A stretch of 64,000 nt of DNA from JAKALX01 sp964508715 (GCA_964508715.1 CAZDUX010000005.1:127690-191689), one strand, 5' to 3'; shown: positions 32,155-41,230, counted from the stretch's first letter. Translations and numbers: made by a program. The notes: generated by a model from the sequence alone, not told the origin.

Positions 32155-32610
32155 ATGACCGCCTCACTTCCCGCGAACCACGGCTCCCCGGAGCCCACCC
32201 ACGCTGATACGACATCCCGCCTCTCGGGCCTTGGTCGCCGAATGACCGCTACCCGCAGGGCGGTCCTCGATGCGATGGCACTGTCGCCGGCCCCATTCAC
32301 CATCGAAGAACTCTGCACTGCTCTCCCTGGCGTGGGCCGCGCCACCGTCTTCCGCACCGTGAAGCTGCTCCAGGAACACGACATCCTCTGCCGCGTTGTC
32401 CTCGAGGATGGCGGTGTCCGCTATCAACTCTCGACGGGCGGCCATCATCACCACCTCGTTTGCAGCCAGTGCGGCTCCGTCCAGGAGTTTGCCGACGCCC
32501 GCCTCGATGCCCTCATCCTCGAGAACGCCCGTGAATCGCAGTTCGAGCTCGATGGGCATAGCCTCGAACTCTACGGCCGTTGTAACCGTTGCCAATCGCC
32601 TGCCACCTGA
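32155..32610 (+). CDS. Fur-family metalloregulator (Zur/Mur-like)
   Basis: I start at the ATG at 32155, 16 bases after the permease stop. The 151-residue protein has the Fur winged helix, 'RMTATRRAVLDAMALSPAPFTIEELCTALPGVGRATVFRTVKLLQE' in two blocks, and the dimer/metal domain with 'GGHHHHLVCSQCGSVQEF' and a C-terminal C-N-R-C pair for structural zinc. As the last gene of a metal ABC operon it most likely senses the transported metal and represses the operon. Zur is more likely than Fur from this context. The TGA abuts the stop of the convergent HDOD gene. Confidence 0.92.
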   Translation: MTASLPANHGSPEPTHADTTSRLSGLGRRMTATRRAVLDAMALSPAPFTIEELCTALPGVGRATVFRTVKLLQEHDILCRVVLEDGGVRYQLSTGGHHHHLVCSQCGSVQEFADARLDALILENARESQFELDGHSLELYGRCNRCQSPAT

Positions 32611-33465
32611 TCAGGCCACGGCTCGGTCCCTGCGCGGCAATGTACTCACGCTCTCTACAAACGCCCGCGCCCGGGTTATCAGCCCCTCGAACCCGCCACA
32701 CGCTCCCACCACTTCGGCCATCTCTTCGTCATCGAACTCGGCCGGTATATCGCGGTAGCCGCCGAAGAGCCCGCTCGCATTTGCTGCCCGAACTCCTAGC
32801 GCAACCATTCCCGGGAGGCCATCGTCACGTCCGATATCCCTGTCATGGTGCCGCCCGATAGCGATCGCAAGCCCCTCCGGGAAGTTCCAGTGTCGTGCGA
32901 GCGCCTCGCCGGCCTCCGCATGCCCGAACCCGAATACCTTTCGTTCTGCCTCAATCACGGGCGTTCCGGCCCGGGCGTCGCGAATCGCCATCACCATTCG
33001 GTTGCGGTCACCCACGAGCATCGCCAGGAGGCCCATGTCGTGGAGGATGCCCGCGGTGAACGCCTCCTCGGGCCGCGCCTCCCCGGCCATCCTCGCTGCC
33101 GTTTCTGCCGCCATCGCCACCAGCAACGAATGCTCCCAGAAGATGTCGGTGTCGAACCCCTCGCAGGGCACGATCCGTTTCCACGTGTCCATCAACGCGG
33201 CGCCGAGCACGATCTGCCGTACCTGGCGAAAGCCGATAACGAGCACGGCCTCGCGCACCGTTCCCAGCCGCCGCGCAAAGCCGTAGTACGCCGAGTTACT
33301 CACCTTGATCAACCGGGCGCTCAACCCCGGGTCCGCGCCAACCACTCGTGCCAGCTCCGAACCATTTCGTGAATCATTCTCGTCGAAGTTCAGCACGCGC
33401 ATCGCCACCTGCGGCATCGCCGGCAAGTTCCCAACCGACCGAATGAACTCTGACGCGTCACCCAT
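32611..33465 (-). CDS. HDOD-domain signalling protein
   Basis: I start at the ATG at 33465, just before the domain; ATGs at 33552 or 33591 would add a low-complexity leader. The 284-residue product is a single HDOD domain: 'NLPAMPQVAMRVLNF' helix, 'DPGLSARLIKVSNSAYYG', 'VREAVLVIGFRQVRQIVLGAAL', then the HD-like region 'FWEHSLLVAMAAETAARM', 'GILHDMGLLAML' and 'HAEAGEALARHWNFPEGLAIAIGRHHD'. HDOD proteins are usually non-enzymatic adapters in signalling or stress. No partner domain is fused and no partner gene is adjacent. Confidence 0.9.
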   Translation of the reverse strand: MGDASEFIRSVGNLPAMPQVAMRVLNFDENDSRNGSELARVVGADPGLSARLIKVSNSAYYGFARRLGTVREAVLVIGFRQVRQIVLGAALMDTWKRIVPCEGFDTDIFWEHSLLVAMAAETAARMAGEARPEEAFTAGILHDMGLLAMLVGDRNRMVMAIRDARAGTPVIEAERKVFGFGHAEAGEALARHWNFPEGLAIAIGRHHDRDIGRDDGLPGMVALGVRAANASGLFGGYRDIPAEFDDEEMAEVVGACGGFEGLITRARAFVESVSTLPRRDRAVA

Positions 33466-33608
33466 GCTCGAATCATCGGCCACCCTTGCCGAATCTTGAC
33501 GTTTCTGGCAGGGGCCCTGGCACGCGGCTCCCTGGGCGGCCATCGTGCTCATGGCGCCCCGTTCAAAGCTCCCCGGCTCGAGGCACCTCATCCGTTCACC
33601 TGGCTCCT

Positions 33609-33627
33609 GGCGACACCTGTTGTCGCC
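33609..33627. other. Hairpin between the HDOD and YhaO-like genes
   Basis: A perfect 7-bp inverted repeat (GGCGACA/TGTCGCC) with a 5-base loop lies in the divergent gap, about 100 bases before the nuclease gene. Role unknown; no T-run. Confidence 0.3.
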
Positions 33628-33730
33628 TCCGCACGCTCTACTGGAGGTGAACGTTCCCGCTCAATCGATTGACTGCCTATGCATTTGAGCACTACCTTCC
33701 TCCTGGGCCCGTCCCAGGCCCGGAGCCGCC

Positions 33731-34996
33731 GTGGACCACCTTCGCTTCCTGCACGCAGCCGACCTCCACCTCGATAGCCCCTTCGCCGGGCTTCGTGCCA
33801 CCGCCCCCGAGGCCATCCGCGAACGGCTCATATCCGCGACATTCGACGCTTACAACGCGCTGATCGCCCTTGCCCTCGCAGAGCGCGTCGATGCCGTCCT
33901 CATCGCCGGTGACGTCTACGATTCCGCCGACCGCAGCCTTCGTGCCCAACTCGCCTTCGTCCGGGGCCTCGAACGGCTCGCGGAAGCGGGCATCCGTTCT
34001 TTTGTCTGTCACGGAAATCACGACCCTCTCGATGGCTGGGATGCCCGCCTCCCGCTTCCACCGCTTGCCCACCGCTTCGGCAAAGACGTCGAGGGCATTC
34101 CACTCGACCCATCCGACCCTGCCCGTGCCACGGTCTACGGTGTCAGCTATCCAACCAGGAGAGTCCTTGCCAACCTGGTCCCCCGTTTCGCCCGAAGCGA
34201 CTCCAGCCGCTTCGCCATCGGGCTTCTCCATGCCAACGCCGGCACAAACACCGGGCATGAACCGTATGCTCCCTGCACGCTTGATGACCTCGTACGCTCG
34301 GGCATCGACTACTGGGCGCTCGGCCATGTGCACACCCACGCCATCCTTCACGTCTCGAACCCCACGGTCGTCTATCCCGGCAACTTGCAGGGCCGGCACC
34401 CAAACGAGACCGGCCCCCGCGGCGCCGTTCTCGTCAGCGTTGATGCTGCGGGCCGCTGCAACGTCGGTTTTCGCCCACTCGATGTCGTCCGCTGGCAGCA
34501 GGTCGATATTCCGCTCGATTCCGCCGCCGATGTCTCGGCGGCAATGAGCCTCATCCACCGCAGCGTTGGCGCAGCCCTGGAAGGAGCCGCGGGACGCTCG
34601 CTCGTGCTTCGCCTCAACCTGGTTGGCCGCAGTGCCGTCCGCGAAGACCTCCTTCATCGTGCGGCCCTCGATGATCTGGAGGCTGAAATCAATAACGAAT
34701 GGGCGGCTCAGCAGCCCTTTGCCTGGTGCGAACGCATTACCCATCGCCTGCGTCCCGAGTTCGACCGTGAGGCTGCCCTCGAAGCAGGCGACTTCCTCGC
34801 CGAACTCCTCGCCGTTGTTGACACGCTCCGGCAGGACCCTCACGGCCCTTCGGAGCTTCGAACGATACTGGAGCCCTTCTACACGCGAGCGGGCAGTGCC
34901 CTTCGCCCCTTCGTGCCCGACGATGCCGCCATGCTCCGCCTTCTCGGAGACGCCGAGGCTGAGTGCGTCGACCGCCTCCAGGAGATGAGCCGGTGA
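33731..34996 (+). CDS. Metallophosphoesterase, YhaO/SbcD-like DNA repair exonuclease
   Basis: The 421-residue protein (GTG start) has all five Mre11/SbcD phosphoesterase motifs: 'HAADLHLDSPF' (about residue 8), 'IAGDVYDSAD' (about 56), 'VCHGNHDP' (about 92), 'GLLHANAG' and 'ALGHVHTHAIL' (about 197). The D-L-H-L-D-S-P-F form is typical of the YhaO branch rather than E. coli SbcD. It probably works with the overlapping YhaN/SbcC-like ATPase to process DNA ends or protein-bound ends. Confidence 0.92.
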   Translation: MDHLRFLHAADLHLDSPFAGLRATAPEAIRERLISATFDAYNALIALALAERVDAVLIAGDVYDSADRSLRAQLAFVRGLERLAEAGIRSFVCHGNHDPLDGWDARLPLPPLAHRFGKDVEGIPLDPSDPARATVYGVSYPTRRVLANLVPRFARSDSSRFAIGLLHANAGTNTGHEPYAPCTLDDLVRSGIDYWALGHVHTHAILHVSNPTVVYPGNLQGRHPNETGPRGAVLVSVDAAGRCNVGFRPLDVVRWQQVDIPLDSAADVSAAMSLIHRSVGAALEGAAGRSLVLRLNLVGRSAVREDLLHRAALDDLEAEINNEWAAQQPFAWCERITHRLRPEFDREAALEAGDFLAELLAVVDTLRQDPHGPSELRTILEPFYTRAGSALRPFVPDDAAMLRLLGDAEAECVDRLQEMSR

Positions 34997-37900
34997 GGAT
35001 CGAATCGCTCCACCCTGAAGGTTTCGGGCACTTTTCGGGCCAGGAGATCGGCCCCTTGGAGTCACCGCTCACCGTCGTCCATGGCCACAACGAGGCCGGC
35101 AAGAGCACCCTCCTCGCCTTTATCCGTACGATCCTCTTTGGCTTCCCGCCCCAGAACCGCGCGAAGTACTACCCGCCGCTCGCGGGTGGCCGTCACGGCG
35201 GCCGCATATCCCTCCTCGATGACGAAAACCGCCGCTACGTCATCGAACGTCTCGAGGCCCCGGGCAGCCAGACCCTGCGCATTACCCTGCCCGATGGCAC
35301 TCAATCCAACGATGAGAGCGTCCTACGCAACCTCCTCGGCAACGCGGGACGGCCCCTGTTCGAGTCTGTCTTCGCTTTCGGCCTGCTCGACCTCCAGAAG
35401 CTCGATGCGCTCGATAACAGCGGACTTGCCCAGCAGATCTATGCGGCCGGCATGGGTGCCGCGAACCTCCCCGCCGTCCAGGAGAGCCTGACCCGTGAGG
35501 CCGGGAACATTTTTAAACAAGGAGGCTCGGCCCAGGAGGCGGCGAAGCTCTTCCGTGCCCTCACCCAGGTCGATGGCGAACTCGACCGCCTGCGTGGCGA
35601 AAGCGCCGAGTACGCGGCGAAATCCGCGGAGGAGCAGGCGCTCGAGGTGGAAATCACGGCTATCGGCGACGAATCGCGCGAGCTCGCAACCCAGCTTGCC
35701 GAGCTCGATCTCCTTGCCCGGGCATGGGATGACTGGGTCGTGCGAGACGACCTCACGCGCCGCCTTGAACAACTGCCGGAGTTCCCGGGCTTTCCGGCCC
35801 AGGCAGTCAGCCGATTCGAGCGTGCCAGCCAGGATCTCGCCGAGGCAACGGACAATTGCCAGTCGCTCGGCGCTGATCTCGGCAGGCTCCGCCAGCGAGC
35901 GGCAGTGCCGATCCCCGATGAGCCGCTGCTCGCTGCCGCTGGCCTTGCGGAAGAAGTTGGCCGCCAGCGCGGCAACCTCGAGCATTCGATTGTCGACCTC
36001 CCGGCCCGCCAGGCGGAGCTCGCTGATGCCGAGGCACGTGTTCGGGAGGGCATCCAGAAGCTTGGCCCCGGGTGGGACGAGGCATCGGTCGCTGCCTTCG
36101 ACGTCTCGCTCCCCGTGCGCGATGCCATCACCGCCTTCGGGCAGCGCCTCGCTGATGCGGCGAGTACTGAACGAGATGCTCGCGCACGCGCCGACCTCGC
36201 GGCCGAAGCACTGGCCGCCGCCCGCGAGCGCGAGGATGCTGCCCGCGACACCCTGGCCGCGACAACGCCACCATCCCTGACAACTACGGAGATCTCTGCT
36301 ACTCGCGATCTTGTTCGTTCTGCGCGTAGCCGCCTGGGTGATGCAGCTGCGGCTTCTACCCACCGTGCGCTCCTGGAAGCGCAGCAGGCCATCCTCGATG
36401 CCCGCCAGCAGGAACACCCATCGCCGGCCCGCGCCACCCTTGCTGCGTGGGTGGTTGGTGCGGCAGCAATCGGAGCCCTTTCCCTCGGCCTTCTTGCCGG
36501 CGGTATCATCCTTCTGCTCGCTGTTTTCCTCGCCGTCGTACTCGGCATCGTTGCCGGTGCACTCCTCCAGCTGTCGCGCCGCCACCTCGATGCCAACGCC
36601 TGGAATCATCGAATTCCGGGCCTCGATGAAGCGGTGCATGCCGAATCTGCTATCCGTGCCGAACTCGCTGCCCTCGTCGCCCGCCTGGGCTGTGCACCGT
36701 CCTCCGATGCGCTCGACCGTACGGAACGTACGCTCGATGAGCATCAGCACAACCTGGACCGCCAGGAAGCCGCCCTCGCTGCCCTCGCGACCGAGACTGC
36801 TGAGAGTGAACGCCTCGCGGCCCGCCACGAACAGGCGGCACAGCTCCTTGGGCAGGCTGGCGAACACCTGGCCCGTGCTAACGAAGGCTGGACCGCCTGG
36901 CTGCAATCGCATGGCCTCGCTACCACGCTGTCGCCAGCCTCGACCCTCGATCTGCTCGGGCGCATTGAGGCCCTCCAGGGCGAATTACGCGCCCGCGACA
37001 AGACCCGCGACGACCGCGTCGCCAAGATCGCTGCCGACATCCGCCGCGAAACGGTCCGCGTGGTCGAACTCGCTGCCGCCGCCAGCCTTCCAGTCGATCC
37101 TGAAAACCACCGGGCCGTCCTGCATGCAGCCGATGACCTCATCCGCCGCTTTCGCGCAGCACAAGAGGCAGCGAACCGCCGCGACAGCCTCCATGAGCAG
37201 ATCGAAGCCCGCCAGGCCGACCTCGAGCATGCGGAACAGAAGCGTGAGAAGGCTGAGGAGGCGCTGGCTCTCCTTCTCGAATCCTGTGGCGTCAACGGCG
37301 AGGCTGATCTTCGAGCACGTGCCGCGCTGCACGAAGAACGCGGAGTCCTCGCCGCAGCCCTCGAGTCACGAGAACTCGCTCTGCGGACGCTCGCTGGCCC
37401 CGGCGAGCCCTACGATCGGCTTCTCCTGCGGCTTGCGGAGTCCGATATCACCGCGGCCCGACTCCAGCGTGAATCCCTCGCCTCTCGCCGGGCCGAACTC
37501 ACCGACCGCGCTACCACTGCCGGTACTGAACTCGGCGAAGTGCGCCTTCGCCTCAAGCAGCTTGCGGTAGACAGCCGTTCGAGCGACCTCCGGGCTCAAC
37601 GCGCCGTCATCATCGAGCAGCTCCGCGTCCACGCCGAAAACTGGTCGCGCCTCACCATCGCCTCTGCACTCCTCAACCGGGCACGCTCCCGCTTCGAACG
37701 GGAACGTCAGCCCGAGGTGGTCAGCGAGGCCGGGAAGTACTTTGCGACCATGACGCAGGGGCGCTACGAGGGGATCTTCGTTCCCATCGGTTCGAGCTCT
37801 GTCCAGGCACTCCCTGCGGGTGGGGGCGAGCCTCGCCTGCCCCAGCAGCTCAGCCAGGGTACCCAGGAACAGCTCTATCTCTCGATGCGCTTCGGCCTTG

Positions 37901-38154
37901 TTGAGCACTTTGCCCGGCAGGCGACCGCGCTTCCCATCGTCGTCGACGAAATCCTCGTCAACTTCGATCCCGACCGTGCCCGCGCTGCCGCCGCCGGTTT
38001 CGCACGGGTCGCGCAGAACCACCAGGTTATCGTGTTCACCTGTCATCCGTGGGTCGTCGAGATATTCCGTTCCGCTGAGCCACGGGCACAGGTGATTGAG
38101 CTTGATGGTGTGGCGGCCCGGCAAGAGCAGCTTGCGCCTACGGCATCACCATGA
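34993..38154 (+). CDS. YhaN/SbcC-like AAA ATPase with central membrane segments
   Basis: The start GTG at 34993 overlaps the nuclease stop by four bases. The 1053-residue protein opens 'RIESLHPEGFGHFS' with Walker A 'GHNEAGKSTLL' (about residues 32-42). Long coiled coils follow, rich in Ala, Glu, Arg and Leu. Two hydrophobic helices lie near residues 490-530 ('AAWVVGAAAIGALSLGLLAGGIILLLAVFLAVVLGIVAG', cut here by a loop), as in YhaN. The C-terminal lobe has the signature 'LSQGTQEQLYLSMRFGL' and Walker B/D-loop 'LPIVVDEILVNFDPDRA'. No zinc-hook C-x-x-C is visible. Its last 17 bases overlap the end of the P450 gene on the other strand. Confidence 0.92.
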   Translation: MRIESLHPEGFGHFSGQEIGPLESPLTVVHGHNEAGKSTLLAFIRTILFGFPPQNRAKYYPPLAGGRHGGRISLLDDENRRYVIERLEAPGSQTLRITLPDGTQSNDESVLRNLLGNAGRPLFESVFAFGLLDLQKLDALDNSGLAQQIYAAGMGAANLPAVQESLTREAGNIFKQGGSAQEAAKLFRALTQVDGELDRLRGESAEYAAKSAEEQALEVEITAIGDESRELATQLAELDLLARAWDDWVVRDDLTRRLEQLPEFPGFPAQAVSRFERASQDLAEATDNCQSLGADLGRLRQRAAVPIPDEPLLAAAGLAEEVGRQRGNLEHSIVDLPARQAELADAEARVREGIQKLGPGWDEASVAAFDVSLPVRDAITAFGQRLADAASTERDARARADLAAEALAAAREREDAARDTLAATTPPSLTTTEISATRDLVRSARSRLGDAAAASTHRALLEAQQAILDARQQEHPSPARATLAAWVVGAAAIGALSLGLLAGGIILLLAVFLAVVLGIVAGALLQLSRRHLDANAWNHRIPGLDEAVHAESAIRAELAALVARLGCAPSSDALDRTERTLDEHQHNLDRQEAALAALATETAESERLAARHEQAAQLLGQAGEHLARANEGWTAWLQSHGLATTLSPASTLDLLGRIEALQGELRARDKTRDDRVAKIAADIRRETVRVVELAAAASLPVDPENHRAVLHAADDLIRRFRAAQEAANRRDSLHEQIEARQADLEHAEQKREKAEEALALLLESCGVNGEADLRARAALHEERGVLAAALESRELALRTLAGPGEPYDRLLLRLAESDITAARLQRESLASRRAELTDRATTAGTELGEVRLRLKQLAVDSRSSDLRAQRAVIIEQLRVHAENWSRLTIASALLNRARSRFERERQPEVVSEAGKYFATMTQGRYEGIFVPIGSSSVQALPAGGGEPRLPQQLSQGTQEQLYLSMRFGLVEHFARQATALPIVVDEILVNFDPDRARAAAAGFARVAQNHQVIVFTCHPWVVEIFRSAEPRAQVIELDGVAARQEQLAPTASP

Positions 38155-39358
38155 GTCTCTCGAGGCCCCGGAATCCGGGTACGCGCTTATAGCTCAGCTC
38201 TTGTTCTGCGAGCTGCAAACGCGGGAAACGCTGGATGAGCCGGTCCAGCCCCACATTCGCCTCGAGCCGCGCGAGTGGCGCGCCCAGGCAATATCGCCGT
38301 CCGCCCCCGAAGGCGAGGTGCTTCGGATTCTCGCGGGTCACATCGAAGCGATGGGGATCATCGTTCATCCGGGGGTCGTAGGCTGCGCCCATCAGCGATA
38401 CTGTTAGCGACTGCCCGTGTGCCACCGGGCACCCGGCGATCTCACGGTCCTCGTTCGTGATCCGGCCCGAGAATGTGACAGGTCCCGCGTACCGGAGCAT
38501 CTCTTCCACCGCGTTTTTCATCAGCTCTGGCTGCCGCTGCAGCAATTCAAACTGGTCGCGGTGCCTGAGCAGAAGCAGCACCCCGTTCCCGATCAAGTCC
38601 GTTGTCGTGACGTTTCCCGCCGCCAGCAGCAGCGAAATCATCGATAAGATCTCGTCGTCATCGAGGAAATCCCCGGCCTCCTCCGCCTGGATCATCCCCG
38701 TGATCAGGTCATCACGCGGATCTGCGCGGCGCACCGCGATCGCCTCGCGCAGGTACGCCTCGAGTTCCTGGCCCGAAAGCTCAGCCTGGCGCCTCGTCTC
38801 CTCGTCTGCGAACGGGTCGAAGCCTGCTGCGACACCGGTGTCCGACCAGCGTTTGAAGTCGCCCCGATCCTTTGGATCCACGCCCAGCATCTCGGCAATC
38901 ACGATCGTTGGAAGCGGCGCCGCGAAGGCCGCCATGAGATCCCACTGTTCCTTGCCAGCCACTTCGTCCAGCAGTTCGTCGGCAATCGCGGCAATCCGCG
39001 GCGCCATGCGCTCCACTGCCCGCGGCGTGAACGCCTTCTGAACCAGCGACCGCAGGCGCGTGTGCACCGGTGGATCCTGGAACAACATGCTCGGCTCACG
39101 CTCGGCCCGTCCGGCCCGATTCTGCCGGAACACGGTGTTGAAGGTGCCCGGCGCTGCCTTTCGTGGGTCAACCCAAAGGTCACGGTCGTGCAGGATCTCC
39201 TCGACGTCATCGAATCGCGACACGAGGTACCGCTTCAGGAAATCGTCGTAGTGAATCCGCCCCGCCTCACGGACCGCATCGAGTAGTGGAACGGGGTCGC
39301 CCTGGTATTCAGGATTGATGGGGCTCAGTTGTAGCCCCATGGGGATTGGCGAGGTCAT
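38138..39358 (-). CDS. Cytochrome P450
   Basis: I start at the ATG at 39358, behind GAAAGAG, giving 406 residues; ATGs at 39370 and 39400 are possible. Key elements: the I-helix 'LLLAAGNVTTTDLIGNG' with T-T, the E-x-x-R pair in 'VEEMLRYAGPVTFSGRITNED', and the heme loop 'FGGGRRYCLGAPLAR' with the axial Cys near residue 357. The C-helix region 'LFQDPPVHTRLRSLVQKAFTP' is normal. Class I, soluble, needing ferredoxin and ferredoxin reductase; the ferredoxin at 55364 is one candidate partner. Substrate unknown. Confidence 0.95.
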   Translation of the reverse strand: MTSPIPMGLQLSPINPEYQGDPVPLLDAVREAGRIHYDDFLKRYLVSRFDDVEEILHDRDLWVDPRKAAPGTFNTVFRQNRAGRAEREPSMLFQDPPVHTRLRSLVQKAFTPRAVERMAPRIAAIADELLDEVAGKEQWDLMAAFAAPLPTIVIAEMLGVDPKDRGDFKRWSDTGVAAGFDPFADEETRRQAELSGQELEAYLREAIAVRRADPRDDLITGMIQAEEAGDFLDDDEILSMISLLLAAGNVTTTDLIGNGVLLLLRHRDQFELLQRQPELMKNAVEEMLRYAGPVTFSGRITNEDREIAGCPVAHGQSLTVSLMGAAYDPRMNDDPHRFDVTRENPKHLAFGGGRRYCLGAPLARLEANVGLDRLIQRFPRLQLAEQELSYKRVPGFRGLERLMVMP

Positions 39359-39448
39359 CGGCTCTTTCATACATCTGCTCATGGATGGAAGTGATGACAA
39401 CTATACGCGGGGCCCGCTCTCTGCGTTCCGCCCCCCAACCAACATTAA

Positions 39449-39471
39449 GGCCGCGAATCGATTTCGCGGCC
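39449..39471 (-). terminator. Stem-loop downstream of the micro-membrane-protein pair
   Basis: A perfect 9-bp stem (GGCCGCGAA/TTCGCGGCC) with a 5-base loop lies 23 bases after the stop of the 33-residue gene, read leftward. A short T-containing tail (TTAATGTT) follows. It would separate this transcript from the P450 gene. Confidence 0.6.
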
Positions 39472-39493
39472 CGGTAACCGTCGCTCAACAGGC

Positions 39494-39595
39494 CTATTTG
39501 GTCGTCAGCTTTCGCGTGACCATGAATGTTGCAGCGCACCAAAGCGCTGCCGGGATACCAAGGCACACGCTCACAATCAGCAGTTCGGCCGTCAT
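39494..39595 (-). CDS. Small single-pass membrane protein (33 aa), copy B
   Basis: The frame encodes 33 residues: 'MTAELLIVSVCLGIPAALW' and then 'CAATFMVTRKLTTK'. It is one hydrophobic helix (about residues 4-26) and a basic end. The ATG at 39595 has a GGGGG-A site four bases upstream. It aligns without gaps to the next gene at positions M1, T2, E4, L5, L12, G13, P15 and W19, so the two are probably paralogues. A stem-loop follows. I know no family; it resembles small subunits of membrane complexes (KdpF, CcoQ, CydX types) only in size and topology. Confidence 0.6.
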   Translation of the reverse strand: MTAELLIVSVCLGIPAALWCAATFMVTRKLTTK

Positions 39596-39715
39596 TCTGT
39601 CCCCCAAGAACACATTTTTCGTGAGCCTGCGCCACGCGCACTGCCCACCGTGCTCTCAGTTATAGCGCACGTCCTGCCTAGAGTCTGTGAATGCGGGTAC
39701 GGTGGTGCCCCGTCC

Positions 39716-39826
39716 CTACTCCTTCCCGTACGGATGCAGATGCCGGAGGATCAAGACCTCGGCGATCACCCAGGCGACCAGGGGCACTCCAAGTCCGAGG
39801 GCAGTGAAAAATAGCTCATACGTCAT
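39716..39826 (-). CDS. Small single-pass membrane protein (36 aa), copy A
   Basis: The frame encodes 36 residues: 'MTYELFFTALGLGVPLVAW' followed by 'VIAEVLILRHLHPYGKE'. A single membrane helix spans about residues 5-27. The ATG at 39826 has a strong AAGGAGG site six bases upstream, which is the main support for translation. It is a likely paralogue of the 33-residue gene 120 bases downstream. The leader has a hairpin (39844-39860) and a palindrome (39957-39974). Function unknown. Confidence 0.65.
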   Translation of the reverse strand: MTYELFFTALGLGVPLVAWVIAEVLILRHLHPYGKE

Positions 39827-39956
39827 CGGACCCTCCTTCGTATGCCCACCTGCCGTGGGCTGCACGCCGAAGTTCTAACGCCCTTCTCCCACTCCACAGT
39901 ACGGCCGTTCGGACTGGACAAACTCCCCCGATCGACCCTCTGTCACACGTCATCAT

Positions 39957-39974
39957 ACGCCAGTGAAATGGCGT
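39957..39974 (-). promoter_or_regulatory. Palindrome next to a -10 box upstream of the micro-protein pair
   Basis: A perfect 6-bp inverted repeat, ACGCCA-(6)-TGGCGT, sits directly upstream of a TATGAT box (39957-39952, leftward). It is placed where an operator or activator site would be. A consensus -35 is not visible. Distance to the ATG at 39826 is about 125 bases, so a structured leader would be transcribed. Confidence 0.4.
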
Positions 39975-40032
39975 GTAATCCAGGGTGATTGCTCGTATAC
40001 GCCCGCCGATTACCGGATCTAGACCCAGAGGA

Positions 40033-40061
40033 GACGCGGGAATCACGCTGATTCCCGCGTC
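40033..40061 (-). terminator. Stem-loop downstream of the aldo-keto reductase
   Basis: A perfect 13-bp stem (GACGCGGGAATCA/TGATTCCCGCGTC) with a 3-base loop lies 34 bases after the stop at 40095, read leftward. The tail is only pyrimidine-rich (TCCTCT). It is the longest perfect stem I found in the window. Confidence 0.65.
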
Positions 40062-40094
40062 TTCGCCCGGCATTGCGATCTCCCGGCCTTGCCG

Positions 40095-41105
40095 CTAGAA
40101 CACGCGGTAAGGATGCGGCCCAAACTCCGCTTCGTAGAACGGTGAGACCATCCGCCCGGGCCGAACCACGTGGTCGATTGCCCGGTTTTCCTCATCCGTC
40201 AACGTCACCTCCGCCGCCTTCAGGTTGTCTTCGAGTTGCTCCATTGTGCGCGGCCCGATGATTGCGCTCGTCACACCTGGCCGCCCCATGCACCACGCGA
40301 GTGCCAGCTGCGAGAGCGACACTCCCTTTGCTTCAGCGATCGGTGTGAGTTCCTCGATTGCGGTGAACACACCCTCCGTCCAGCGCCGCCGCTGCAACGG
40401 GTTCGACTCCATCTGCCCGAAGCGGGAGTCCTCGGGAGGTGGCTCACCGCGATGGTACTTTCCAGTCAGCAACCCGCCGGCGAGCGGGCTCCACGGGATG
40501 ACCCCAAACCCGTACGTCTGCGCCATCGGGATGAGTTCCCGCTCGACGCGCCGGTCGAGGATGTTATACGGCGGCTGCTCGCACACGAACCGGTTGAGCC
40601 CCAGCTCCTTCGATACCCATAACGACTCCATGAGCTGCCACGCTGCAAACGTACTCGTTCCCAGGTACCGAACCTTCCCGCTGCGCACCAGGTCATCCAT
40701 CGCCCGCAGCGTCTCATCGATCGGGATATTCGGGTCCGGCCGATGGATCTGGTAGAGGTCGATGTAATCCGTCTGGAGCCGTCTGAGGCTCGCCTCGCAC
40801 TGCTCAATGATGTGCCGGCGCGTGTTCCCCATGGCGTTGACATCATCGCCCATCTTCCCGTGCACCTTGGTCGCCAGGACGACGGTTCCGCGCTTTCCGT
40901 TCCGCTTCAGCGCCGCGCCCGTAGCCTCTTCGCTCTTCCCGGTACTGTAGACATTCGCTGTATCGAGGAAGTTGATCCCCGCATCGAGCGCCCGGTCGAT
41001 GATGTCCGCCGAGTCCGCTGGGGTCGTCTTCCCGCCAAACATCATGCACCCCAGGCAGATGCTGCTCACCTTGACCCCGGTGCGCCCGAGTTGCCGGTAT
41101 TCCAT
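40095..41105 (-). CDS. Aldo-keto reductase
   Basis: The 336-residue TIM-barrel protein starts 'MEYRQLGRTGVKVSSICLGCMMFGG', the common AKR opening. The catalytic set is Asp/Tyr in 'FLDTANVYSTGKSEE' (about residues 49-63), Lys in 'VLATKVHG' and His in 'YQIHRPDP'. The cofactor part is 'GVIPWSPLAGGLLTGKYHRG' and 'SAIIGPRTMEQLEDNL'. It belongs to the YhdN/AKR11-12-like group of general aldehyde/ketone reductases. ATG at 41105 has GGAGGG about ten bases upstream. It is divergent from mutS. Confidence 0.93.
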   Translation of the reverse strand: MEYRQLGRTGVKVSSICLGCMMFGGKTTPADSADIIDRALDAGINFLDTANVYSTGKSEEATGAALKRNGKRGTVVLATKVHGKMGDDVNAMGNTRRHIIEQCEASLRRLQTDYIDLYQIHRPDPNIPIDETLRAMDDLVRSGKVRYLGTSTFAAWQLMESLWVSKELGLNRFVCEQPPYNILDRRVERELIPMAQTYGFGVIPWSPLAGGLLTGKYHRGEPPPEDSRFGQMESNPLQRRRWTEGVFTAIEELTPIAEAKGVSLSQLALAWCMGRPGVTSAIIGPRTMEQLEDNLKAAEVTLTDEENRAIDHVVRPGRMVSPFYEAEFGPHPYRVF

Positions 41106-41230
41106 TTCGCAAGTCCCTCCATCAACGTTCACGTCAGGGTAAACGCCTGTCGTTCCGCCCGCACCCCGCAATTCGCCAGATCATCCACTTCTCCCTCCTC
41201 CCTCCTCTCCCCTCCCTCTACAATCTCCCC

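Noticed and set aside
35323..36912. 529-codon minus-strand frame
   Set aside because: Antisense shadow of the YhaN-like ATPase coiled-coil region.
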